Origin: GW2011-AR1 sp964384965
GTDB lineage: Archaea; Nanobdellota; Nanobdellia; Pacearchaeales; GW2011-AR1
NCBI GenBank assembly: GCA_964384965.1
Contig: CAYLLR010000029.1
Span: 1 to 6,498, forward strand
Direction of reading: 5' to 3'
Length of the DNA: 6,498 nt
Shown: piece by piece, positions 1-5,384 of the stretch
Layout of the letters: each line of letters opens with the position of its first letter
Numbering within the stretch: position 1 is the first letter of the stretch
Translations under genes and position numbers: made by a program
The notes under the pieces: model-generated
Told to the model about the DNA's origin: nothing
Databases searched by the model: none
Seen by the model: only the letters and a program-made list of their open reading frames with translations

Positions 1-1
1 A

Positions 2-1741
2 TTAATCTATCCCTCTTTGTAAACTATACAATTTAAAGTATTTTCCTCTTTTTTTAATTAGCTCCTTGTGAGACCCCACTTCAATTACCTTTCCTTTATC
101 TAGAACAACGATTTTATTCGCATTCACTATGGTTGAAAATCTATGTGCAATAATGAGGGTCGTCCTTTCTTTCATTAATTTTTCAATTCCTTTTTGAACA
201 CTTTTTTCTGAATTTGAATCTAAAGAGGATGTAGGCTCGTCTAAAATTAAAATTTTAGGATTTTTTAGAAAAGCCATTGTAATCGCTATTCTTTGTTTTT
301 GGCCTACTGAAAGTTTGACTCCTCTCTCTCCAACTAATGTATTATATTTCTTTGGCAATTTTGAAATAAAACCATGGGCATTTGCTTCTTTTGCAGCAGA
401 AATAATTTCTGTAAGGGTTGCATCCGGTTTTGCATTTTTTATATTGTTTATTAAGGTGTCGTTAAACAAACTTATTTCTTGGGGAACAATCGCTATCTGT
501 TTTCTCAACCAACTTAATTTTAAACTTGAAATATCCGTCTCGTCAAAAAAAATCTTTCCCTTAGATGGCCTATAATAACCCAGAACCAATTCCAAAAGAG
601 TCGTTTTTCCAACACCACTTTCTCCGACAAAAGCCACACTTTCCCCAGGAAAAATTTCAAGAGAGATCTTTTCTAAAATATTTCTGTTTTTATCATAACC
701 AAAATTCAAATTTTGAAATCTGATTTTTCCTGAAAAATTTTTAAGGATTTTATTTCCATGAACCATCGATTCCGGAACCAACCTATTTAATTTTATTACC
801 CTTTTTATAGATACATATGCAAGTTTATAGTTTTCATAAAAATCACCCATTCTAAAGAAGGGGCTGAATGCTAAACTAATATATCCAAAAAACATAACAA
901 ATTCCCCCTGACTAATTCTTCCATTTCTTAAAAAGAAGATTGCAATTCCCAAAACAGCAACGAACCCAACATTATAAACTATCCCCTGAAAATGTTGAAG
1001 TCTTTCTTGTTTTTTTGCACTACTTATATGGTGGGAGAATGCATTTCCTGTTAAAGAATTGTAAATTTTTCTTTTTTCTCTTTCCTCCATTGAAAAGTTT
1101 TTTATTAGAAAAATATTATATAATTTATCATAAATTTTTCCATACTCTTTCTCAAAAATTTTTCTGGTTTTTTCATAACTTCTCATTAATGGCCTTGTTA
1201 ATTTAATTGTGATAATTGAATAAATTACAAAAACCAACACTAAAATTAAAGCCAATTCCCATCTTACAATTGACATTAAAATTAAAGCAAATAATAGAAA
1301 TAAAATTGACGGAACCAAACTCAGGCTAATATTAATGAATTCCTCCAACTCCCACGAACCCCTTGAAATCTTCTGAAGAACTTCTCCGGTGTTTTTTGAT
1401 TTATGAAAGGATATTGGGAGCCTTAAAAAATGCCCATAAGATTTTACTTCAGACTCAAAAGAAACTCTTGCTCCAAGGGATTTTCCTAAAAAAGTAGTTT
1501 TTGACTGGGTAAAATTTGAAATCAAACCTAACAAAGCCCAAAGACCTATTAAAGAAAGAAGCAAACTAATTTGAGTATTCGGAATAACTGCCAGATCAAA
1601 AAGCTTCCCATAAACGTATGGAATTGCAGAACTCATAATTGATCCTATTGTAGCTATTAAGGAAATTATAATTAACTCTCTTCTGTGAGATTTAAACAAA
1701 TCGATAAAAAAATTTTTTACAGAAGTCTTTTTGTTTTTCAT
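2..1741 (-). CDS. ABC exporter half-transporter (membrane domain plus ATPase domain)
   Basis: Predicted 579-residue exporter-type ABC protein that works as a dimer in the cytoplasmic membrane and uses ATP hydrolysis to move an unknown substrate. Six hydrophobic segments lie near residues 23-43, 57-75, 139-159, 163-180, 256-271 and 281-296. The nucleotide-binding domain follows: A-loop Tyr349, Walker A GESGVGKTT (373-381), Q-loop Gln421, signature LSVGQ (477-481), Walker B ILILDEP with Asp501 and Glu502, SSLD D-loop, and switch His533. All catalytic residues are present; the signature has Val where Gly is usual. Length is normal for the family (570-600). The frame stays open upstream to an ATG at 1774, but those 11 extra codons lie inside the SRP RNA 3' end, so the ATG at 1741 is preferred. 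A GGGG only 3 nt ahead is a poor ribosome site. It may be co-transcribed with the SRP RNA and released by RNA processing. Substrate (lipid, peptide or drug) cannot be told. The stop codon is at 2-4, so the gene is complete. Confidence 0.93.
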   Translation of the reverse strand: MKNKKTSVKNFFIDLFKSHRRELIIISLIATIGSIMSSAIPYVYGKLFDLAVIPNTQISLLLSLIGLWALLGLISNFTQSKTTFLGKSLGARVSFESEVKSYGHFLRLPISFHKSKNTGEVLQKISRGSWELEEFINISLSLVPSILFLLFALILMSIVRWELALILVLVFVIYSIITIKLTRPLMRSYEKTRKIFEKEYGKIYDKLYNIFLIKNFSMEEREKRKIYNSLTGNAFSHHISSAKKQERLQHFQGIVYNVGFVAVLGIAIFFLRNGRISQGEFVMFFGYISLAFSPFFRMGDFYENYKLAYVSIKRVIKLNRLVPESMVHGNKILKNFSGKIRFQNLNFGYDKNRNILEKISLEIFPGESVAFVGESGVGKTTLLELVLGYYRPSKGKIFFDETDISSLKLSWLRKQIAIVPQEISLFNDTLINNIKNAKPDATLTEIISAAKEANAHGFISKLPKKYNTLVGERGVKLSVGQKQRIAITMAFLKNPKILILDEPTSSLDSNSEKSVQKGIEKLMKERTTLIIAHRFSTIVNANKIVVLDKGKVIEVGSHKELIKKRGKYFKLYSLQRGID

Positions 1742-1759
1742 TTTCCCCTTTTTTTTAAA

Positions 1760-2024
1760 ATGTAGGCAAGACAAAAGGCTCGAAATTCATAAAGAAAGCT
1801 ACCTTTAAATTCCCTCTATTTTGCGACCCGCTAAGCACCCAAACAAATGATTAGGGCTGCTTGGTTCCCCACCTGACCCGTTTCACAAATGTAGGATCAA
1901 AGCGGACAAAACGTCAACAGGAACATAAAGACTTCCATTATTCCTTTCTCACTTTCTGCCCGTCATCTGCCATAAAGCCCATTTGCATAAAGGAGAGGGG
2001 CTAACTCCCCGACCAAGCCTACGA
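1760..2024 (-). ncRNA. Signal recognition particle RNA (archaeal 7S RNA)
   Basis: RNA scaffold of the signal recognition particle, which binds SRP54 and SRP19 and targets nascent membrane and secreted proteins to the translocon. Diagnostic helix 8 lies at 1854-1880: GGUCAGG, then a GGAA tetraloop (1868-1865) closed by UGG/CCA, then AGCAGCCC, matching the universal SRP pattern GUCAGG..GGAA..AGCAGCC. The 5' flank GUGAAAC and the 3' flank GGGUGCUUAGCGGG also line up with the corresponding human SRP RNA segments. UUUUG.CCGC and GCGG..CAAAA pair as upper helix 5. A GGGG/CCCC hairpin (2010-1997) fits the 5' domain. GUAGGC (2022-2017) pairs with GCCUAC (1767-1762), the helix 1 that closes archaeal SRP RNAs, which sets the ends and a length near 263 nt. 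A TATA box sits at the right distance upstream. Exact ends are good to a few nucleotides. Confidence 0.93.
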
Positions 2025-2040
2025 AAAAAAGGGGTATTTT

Positions 2041-2050
2041 TTATATATAA
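2041..2050 (-). promoter_or_regulatory. TATA box of the SRP RNA gene
   Basis: On the minus strand this reads TTATATATAA, a textbook archaeal TATA element. Its centre is about 23-25 bp upstream of the first base of SRP helix 1 (2022), the usual TATA-to-start distance. It sits directly after the stop codon of the upstream surface gene (2053), so the SRP RNA has its own promoter rather than relying on read-through. Confidence 0.75.
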
Positions 2051-2052
2051 AC

Positions 2053-2649
2053 CTATTTATTCCTAAACTCGTTCCTTTTTTTAAGCTCTTTTCTTTTAAC
2101 CAAAACAAATAACAAAAAAATTAAAAAAAGAAGAAGAACAAAATCAAAAATTCCAATAATCTCAAAAAGTCCGAATTTTAAATGGCTTATATTATTCTTA
2201 ATAATTTCTCCCGTTAATTTTAAAGGAAATTCATTTCCTCCAGAATTTCTCACAAATACAGAAAGCCAAACCCCCACCTGAATGGGCTCATTTTGGAGCC
2301 TATATAAAAGGACTCCGTGATATTTCCCAGAATTATTTCCTTTGATACAAATTTCCACAGTTGATTTATTTTTAATCGTAAAATTTTTATTGAAATTGAC
2401 TTTTATCCCAAGGTCTTCCGGATTTAGAAAATGGTTTGAAAGTTTTCTCTCCAAATTATTTTCCCTTGCCCAAAGAGTTTTTCCCAATAAAGTTCTTTCC
2501 CCCTTGGAATTTAAAAAAATTTTTTGGCAAATTTTTTCACCAGAATTTCCAATAAAACTTATCTTTGGAGGAGAAATAGTGAATGAAACAACATTCGGAA
2601 TAAAAGATAAAAAAAAGAAAATCGTGAAAATAAAAAGAGTTTTTTTCAT
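2053..2649 (-). CDS. Type I membrane surface protein, partner of the upstream secreted protein
   Basis: Unrecognised by name; 198 residues. It has a signal peptide (about 1-22, KK then a hydrophobic run), an outside domain rich in beta strands (about 23-160), one membrane helix (163-184) and a basic cytoplasmic tail (KRKELKKRNEFRNK). Cys41 and Cys101 are the only ectodomain cysteines and could form a disulfide. Four N-glycosylation sequons are visible (Asn89, 94, 105, 153). The YHGVLLYRLQN...VGVWLSVFV segment looks like the last strands of an Ig-like domain. The start is fixed by a GGAGG ribosome site 6 nt ahead of ATG 2649; a longer reading from 2679 would overlap the upstream gene and put charged residues before the signal peptide. 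It follows that gene after one base. The layout resembles bacterial DUF916/DUF3324 proteins that hold WxL proteins at the surface; this is analogy, not shown homology. Confidence 0.85.
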   Translation of the reverse strand: MKKTLFIFTIFFFLSFIPNVVSFTISPPKISFIGNSGEKICQKIFLNSKGERTLLGKTLWARENNLERKLSNHFLNPEDLGIKVNFNKNFTIKNKSTVEICIKGNNSGKYHGVLLYRLQNEPIQVGVWLSVFVRNSGGNEFPLKLTGEIIKNNISHLKFGLFEIIGIFDFVLLLFLIFLLFVLVKRKELKKRNEFRNK

Positions 2650-2650
2650 T

Positions 2651-3148
2651 TTACGCCTCCACTGCTGTGAAGATAACATTTACGGAAAAATTTTGTGCAT
2701 TTGAAAATGTTCCATCATATCCTTCTAAGTTGAGACGTGAAGAAATTGTTTTTTTCTTTTCTCCTCCAAACGTCGAAGGTTTTTCAATTATAACAAAAAA
2801 GTCGCTAAAATTCTTGTAATCATTATTTGATGGGCTGCTTTCATTTGAGAATTCAAGATTCGTAAATATTTTTCCACTATAGGAATCATCCAAAGAAACA
2901 CTCACTGAAATATTTACATTACCCGTATTCTTTAATTCAATTGATTCCTTTTCCGACTTATATCCTGAAGTTACATTATAAAAAGTTAAATTGTTTGGAA
3001 CAGAAATTCCGACCACATTAGGAGTTATTTTCGCCGTGATTTTGAGAGTCCCGGACGAACTTGCAATAACAAACCCGAGTGTAAAAATCAAAACTGCAAA
3101 GAATAAAAACCAAACGCTAATCAATTTATTTTCTTTGATGTCTTTCAT
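2651..3148 (-). CDS. Small secreted or N-anchored Ig-like surface protein
   Basis: Unrecognised by name; 165 residues. A charged N-terminus (MKDIKENK) precedes a hydrophobic segment (12-29) that is either a signal peptide (a cut near Ala29-Ser30 is plausible) or a membrane anchor. The remainder is hydrophilic and strand-rich, with the ELKNTGNVNISVSVS stretch (71-85) typical of Ig-like or CARDB-like surface domains in archaea. Six N-glycosylation sequons (Asn53, 58, 79, 102, 113, 153) in about 115 residues fit a heavily glycosylated outer protein. There are no cysteines. It ends one base before the next gene, so the two are almost certainly one operon. No Shine-Dalgarno is visible before ATG 3148. 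A weak AT-rich element about 20-33 bp upstream (3168-3181) could be a TATA box for a leaderless mRNA. A role in the cell envelope is inferred; no enzyme motif is present. Confidence 0.82.
   Translation of the reverse strand: MKDIKENKLISVWFLFFAVLIFTLGFVIASSSGTLKITAKITPNVVGISVPNNLTFYNVTSGYKSEKESIELKNTGNVNISVSVSLDDSYSGKIFTNLEFSNESSPSNNDYKNFSDFFVIIEKPSTFGGEKKKTISSRLNLEGYDGTFSNAQNFSVNVIFTAVEA
2656..2660 (-). promoter_or_regulatory. Strong Shine-Dalgarno that fixes the start at 2649
   Basis: GGAGG on the minus strand, 6 nt before ATG 2649 and overlapping the last codons of the upstream gene. It decides between ATG 2679 and ATG 2649 in favour of the latter and indicates translation as the second cistron of one mRNA. 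Confidence 0.8.
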
Positions 3149-3221
3149 ATTTGAATTATATATTTTGAATAAATTAATAAATATTATTATAATGAAATAA
3201 TTATTTAGAAGGATAACCGAT

Positions 3222-3545
3222 TTATTTTTCGAGAAAATCCAAAAGTTTCTTAGTTAACTTTTCTAAATCTTTTCCTCTTCCTATAATTTTTTTAAAAGAA
3301 CTATCCTTTAATCTTTCAAACTTTATGAATCCAGAAAAACTCCCTTTCATAAGGCACTCCATTTCCCTTTCATTGTAAAAAGGATAAAGTCTGATATTTT
3401 CTCGGTACTCTCCCAAATTGTGTAAGAATTTTCTGGCAATTTCGGCCTTTTCCTTATTCGGATATTTTTCCCAGATTAATTCTCTCGCAGAATCCTGTAA
3501 TTTCAAATAAAATTCTAATTTTTTGTGCTCTTCTTTTAAATCCAT
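3222..3545 (-). CDS. Small helical protein of unknown function (107 aa)
   Basis: Not recognised. The 107-residue product is charged and lysine/glutamate rich, mostly predicted helix, with no signal peptide, membrane segment or metal motif. It opens with an EEHKKLEFYLKLQDSARELI helix (5-24). A middle part has aromatic residues (YREN..LYPFYNERE, 47-61), and a C-terminal lysine-rich helix follows (90-107). It starts 18 nt after the stop of the gene at 3564-3920 with no clear ribosome site, and is probably in the same transcript. Both proteins place an EHxKL motif close to the N-terminus (EHKKL here, EHQKL there), which hints at a related start or a common fold. The helical, charged character could suit a nucleic-acid-binding or regulatory partner, but that is a guess. 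Confidence 0.7.
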   Translation of the reverse strand: MDLKEEHKKLEFYLKLQDSARELIWEKYPNKEKAEIARKFLHNLGEYRENIRLYPFYNEREMECLMKGSFSGFIKFERLKDSSFKKIIGRGKDLEKLTKKLLDFLEK

Positions 3546-3563
3546 TTTCTAAATAGTTTTTGT

Positions 3564-3920
3564 TTAATATTTAACTTTCTTTATATCTTCTATAAAATTA
3601 TTTCTTATTTTTATCGCATATCCAATTTTAGTTAGAACTTCCATATATATTCTTTCAAATTTTTTTGCATTTTCTAAAATCTTAAGCTCATAATTATAAA
3701 TTCTTTTAATATGAAAAGAATTCCCCACATCCACCTCTTTCATTGAAACTTCTATCATACCTATCAACTTGTTTAAAGAGGAGGAGTGGTTATGAACTAT
3801 TTCTTTTTCTTCCTTCGTAAAAAAATTTTCTTCATTCAAAATCTTTTTCATCTTATCCATATTTTCTGAATAGATAAATAATTTTTGATGCTCTCTAAGA
3901 CAATCATCAAGAGTTACCAT
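3564..3920 (-). CDS. Small helical protein of unknown function (118 aa)
   Basis: Not recognised. The 118-residue protein has at least three likely amphipathic helices (about 4-30, 36-64, 72-112), consistent with a small helical bundle, and no signal or membrane segment. Histidines at 11, 43, 45 and 70 are noticeable, but their spacing does not match hemerythrin (HxxxE, HxxxH). It lies 41 nt after the stop of the nuclease gene and 18 nt before the 107-residue gene, so it probably heads a two-gene unit with that gene. The start codon at 3920 sits inside a perfect short palindrome. The start is the first ATG of the frame and gives an EHQKL motif near the N-terminus like its neighbour. Confidence 0.7.
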   Translation of the reverse strand: MVTLDDCLREHQKLFIYSENMDKMKKILNEENFFTKEEKEIVHNHSSSLNKLIGMIEVSMKEVDVGNSFHIKRIYNYELKILENAKKFERIYMEVLTKIGYAIKIRNNFIEDIKKVKY

Positions 3921-3930
3921 ATTTTATGGT
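3916..3930. repeat. Perfect 6-bp inverted repeat spanning a start codon
   Basis: ACCATA, 3-bp spacer, TATGGT. The ATG at 3920 of the minus-strand gene is in one arm. It could be an operator or a small hairpin over the start codon that affects initiation, but 6-bp arms in AT-rich DNA also arise by chance. Confidence 0.3.
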
Positions 3931-3961
3931 CTAATTTTTAATTTATTAATATAATTGTTTT

Positions 3962-4699
3962 CTAATAACTATTCCAAAATACTAGTTTTCCTTCACTATC
4001 CCGAATAAAAATTGAATCTCCGCTATTTGTCCAAACATAATCCTTTTTCCAATCTTTAGCGGTAAGGGTTAGTTCCTCTCCAGGAAGGAGGATTTTCTTA
4101 AGAAAGGAGTATTTTTTTCTTCCTTCATCTTTAACAGACCAACCTTCTAAATTCAGATTCTTGTTGCATTCATTTTTCAAAACTATCCTTTGTTCTTTTA
4201 TATCCCACCTTCTTAACTTAAGGCAAGTATTATTGGACCTTTCACATAAATTTATTTTTCTTTCAAGACAAATTTCCCAAGCCCGAGAAAATTTATCATA
4301 AAATCTTGTCTTTCCCTCGGGAAAATAAATATTTGAATACCCTTCTTTTACAGATTCGAGATTGATATTTTCATCTTTTAAAAAAATATACGCCAAAATT
4401 CTCTTATACCTATCAAATTTCCTCTTTCCAAAAACAAGTTTCACTTTTTTATCCAAAATTTTACTCGATAAAAATTGCTTTGCTTCTTCATACCCCTTTT
4501 CTCCTCTTTCTGGAGAATTTATTCCAAGAAGCCTCACAGAATGATTATTAATTATGGCAGTATCTCCATCAATAACTCTTTGAACAACCCCCATTTCATA
4601 ATTTCTAAACACTTTTTCAAGTTGAGAATCTAAAAAAGAATAATTCAATATGAAAATAGCTATAACAAGTAAAATGAGTATTATTGATTCTTTTTTCAT
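3962..4699 (-). CDS. Membrane-anchored thermonuclease (SNase) with C-terminal lamin-tail-like domain
   Basis: 245 residues. An N-terminal hydrophobic helix (5-23) should anchor or export the protein, with the rest outside the cell. The staphylococcal-nuclease domain spans about 36-150: VQRVIDGDT with Asp44, VRLLGINSPE with Arg56 and Glu64, and FDRYKR with Arg100, matching Asp21, Arg35, Glu43 and Arg87 of the classical enzyme. The classical metal ligand Asp40 is Asn61 here, a change also known in other members, so metal-dependent cleavage of DNA or RNA is likely. Residues about 160-245 (LRRWDI..IVLKNECNKNLNLEGWSVKDE..., then LPGEELTL, YVWTNSGDSIFIRDSEGKLV) look like an Ig-fold lamin tail domain, a common partner of secreted nucleases. 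Cys144, 152, 159 and 178 may form disulfides. A TATA box about 25 bp ahead of ATG 4699 suggests a leaderless mRNA. Probable role: scavenging nucleic acid or attacking external DNA. Confidence 0.9.
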   Translation of the reverse strand: MKKESIILILLVIAIFILNYSFLDSQLEKVFRNYEMGVVQRVIDGDTAIINNHSVRLLGINSPERGEKGYEEAKQFLSSKILDKKVKLVFGKRKFDRYKRILAYIFLKDENINLESVKEGYSNIYFPEGKTRFYDKFSRAWEICLERKINLCERSNNTCLKLRRWDIKEQRIVLKNECNKNLNLEGWSVKDEGRKKYSFLKKILLPGEELTLTAKDWKKDYVWTNSGDSIFIRDSEGKLVFWNSY

Positions 4700-4719
4700 T
4701 TCGCTATAAAAAGAAAAGC

Positions 4720-4727
4720 TTTTATAA
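4720..4727 (-). promoter_or_regulatory. TATA box of the nuclease gene
   Basis: TTATAAAA on the minus strand, centred about 25 bp from ATG 4699, so transcription should start at or next to the start codon (leaderless mRNA). It shares the 91-bp intergenic region with the divergent alkyltransferase promoter. Confidence 0.6.
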
Positions 4728-4762
4728 TATTTTTTGAGATTTGAAATCTGTTAAAGAAAATG

Positions 4763-4770
4763 TTATAAAT
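4763..4770 (+). promoter_or_regulatory. TATA box of the alkyltransferase gene
   Basis: TTATAAAT, centred about 25 bp ahead of ATG 4791, with a purine-rich AAAGAAAATG stretch just upstream that could serve as a BRE. The spacing predicts a leaderless mRNA, and no Shine-Dalgarno is seen before the ATG. Confidence 0.6.
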
Positions 4771-4790
4771 TCTTTATTATTTTAAAAATT

Positions 4791-5093
4791 ATGGGGGAAA
4801 ATTCTTTTTCAGAAAGATGCTATAATCTTTTAAAAAAAGTTCCTAAGGGAAAAGTTACAACCTACAAAATGATTGCCAAAAAATTAAATTCAAAGGCGTA
4901 TCGTGCTGTCGGAAATATTATGAACAAAAACCCCTCTGCTCCAAGGATTCCATGTCATAGGGTTGTAAATTCTAACGGACAAATTGGGGGCTTTGCCTTT
5001 GGGAAAAAAAGAAAAATTAAGATATTAAAAGGGGAAGGAATAGAAATCAAAAATGGAAAGGTTGATTTAAAGAAATTTGGATTTGGATTTTGA
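4791..5093 (+). CDS. ogt: Single-domain O6-alkylguanine-DNA alkyltransferase (MGMT/Ogt)
   Basis: Suicide DNA-repair protein that moves the alkyl group from O6-alkylguanine to its own cysteine. The 100 residues cover only the conserved C-terminal DNA-binding/active-site domain. Visible are VPKGKVTTY (17-25; Tyr25 equals the base-flipping-region Tyr114 of human MGMT), YRAVGNIMNKNP with arginine finger Arg38 and Asn45, active-site PCHRV with Cys55 and His56, IGGFAFG, and Glu82 of the ILKGEG motif (the Glu172 equivalent). Cys55 separates it from alkyltransferase-like proteins, which carry Trp there. The variable N-terminal domain of full-length archaeal Ogt (about 150-170 residues) is absent. This seems intentional, because the gene has its own promoter and a start in the usual FxxRxYxLL position. 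It is divergent from the nuclease gene. Confidence 0.93.
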   Translation: MGENSFSERCYNLLKKVPKGKVTTYKMIAKKLNSKAYRAVGNIMNKNPSAPRIPCHRVVNSNGQIGGFAFGKKRKIKILKGEGIEIKNGKVDLKKFGFGF

Positions 5094-5164
5094 TTTATTT
5101 GGGATTCATTTTCCCCTATGTTTCGCTACTGCTTCTAAATCATGAAACTTTAATTTCCGGACGA

Positions 5165-5184
5165 ATGTGGGTGACAGGATTCGA
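5165..5184. repeat. Direct repeat copy 1: duplicated tRNA-Leu 3' end
   Basis: Exact 20-bp copy of 5261-5280 (ATGTGGGTGACAGG then ATTCGA). It carries the acceptor 3' strand, the discriminator and part of the T-arm of tRNA-Leu plus one flanking base. After TCGA it diverges, so the T-stem cannot form. It has the form of an attachment-site duplication or a remnant of a second tRNA. Within this copy GGGTGA (5169-5174) can pair with TCACCC (5198-5203). Confidence 0.8.
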
Positions 5185-5209
5185 CTTCGTGAATAAATCA
5201 CCCGTAACA

Positions 5210-5227
5210 TTTTCTGTAAACAGAAAA
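5210..5227. repeat. Perfect hairpin-forming inverted repeat
   Basis: TTTTCTGT, AA, ACAGAAAA: 8-bp perfect arms with a 2-bp centre, so as RNA a 7-bp stem with a 4-nt loop. It lies midway between the two copies of the tRNA end. It is not followed by a T-run on either strand, so it does not look like a plain terminator. Role unknown. Confidence 0.5.
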
Positions 5228-5239
5228 CATAAACCCAAG

Positions 5240-5249
5240 GGTTCGAATC
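5240..5249 (+). repeat. Inverted 10-bp copy of the tRNA T-loop
   Basis: GGTTCGAATC on the plus strand is the exact reverse complement of 5274-5283 inside the tRNA-Leu T-arm. It follows an AACCC/GGGTT short hairpin (5232-5243). The flanks do not form an acceptor stem or T-stem, so it is not a tRNA gene. It is a second tRNA-like fragment inside this non-coding stretch. Confidence 0.5.
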
Positions 5250-5260
5250 TAATTTAATTT

Positions 5261-5280
5261 ATGTGGGTGACAGGATTCGA
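5261..5280. repeat. Direct repeat copy 2: 3' end of tRNA-Leu
   Basis: Partner of 5165-5184, with start-to-start spacing of 96 bp. This copy is the functional tRNA 3' end plus one base beyond the discriminator. Integrase attachment cores in archaea commonly take exactly this part of a tRNA gene. Confidence 0.8.
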
Positions 5281-5345
5281 ACCTGCGTAAGCATAATGCT
5301 ACAGGATCTTAAGTCCTGCCTATTTGACCACTCTAGCACACCCAC
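5262..5345 (-). tRNA. trnL: tRNA-Leu (anticodon UAA)
   Basis: 84-nt type II tRNA. Acceptor stem GTGGGTG (5345-5339) pairs with CACCCAC (5269-5263), with discriminator A at 5262. The D-arm CTA/TAG carries the conserved GG in its loop. The anticodon stem CAGGA/TCCTG encloses the loop CTTAAGA, giving anticodon UAA (5311-5309), which reads leucine UUA and possibly UUG. The long variable arm AGCA/TGCT is the Leu/Ser hallmark. The T-arm GCAGG-TTCGAAT-CCTGT has a terminal G-U pair. No intron is present, and CCA is not encoded, so it must be added after transcription. No convincing TATA box was found; TTTTTAAG near 5373-5380 is a weak candidate. The 3' end is duplicated 96 bp away. Confidence 0.96.
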
Positions 5346-5384
5346 AGATTACCAAAAACAACCTGAATTAACTTAAAAATTTAA

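Noticed and set aside
315..1206. Two plus-strand frames (315-575 and 940-1206) inside the ABC gene
   Set aside because: Both are shadows of the well-conserved ABC transporter; low-complexity Phe/Leu-rich translations with no start signals.
2342..2704. 120-residue plus-strand frame opposite the surface gene
   Set aside because: It is antisense to a gene with a signal peptide, a membrane helix and a strong Shine-Dalgarno, and it has no ribosome site or motif of its own.
2991..3200. 69-residue plus-strand frame
   Set aside because: It mostly overlaps the N-terminal coding part of the surface gene in antisense and has no promoter or ribosome site.
3564..3920. Hemerythrin-like metal protein based on several histidines
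   Set aside because: The histidine and acidic spacing does not match the hemerythrin motifs.
4362..4544. 60-residue plus-strand frame inside the nuclease gene
   Set aside because: Antisense shadow of the SNase domain, whose catalytic motifs prove the minus-strand frame.
5165..5260. Split-tRNA 3' half or second functional tRNA
   Set aside because: The T-stem 5' strand is missing (CGAAG cannot pair with CCTGT) and no anticodon arm or acceptor 5' strand is found, so only a fragment is present.
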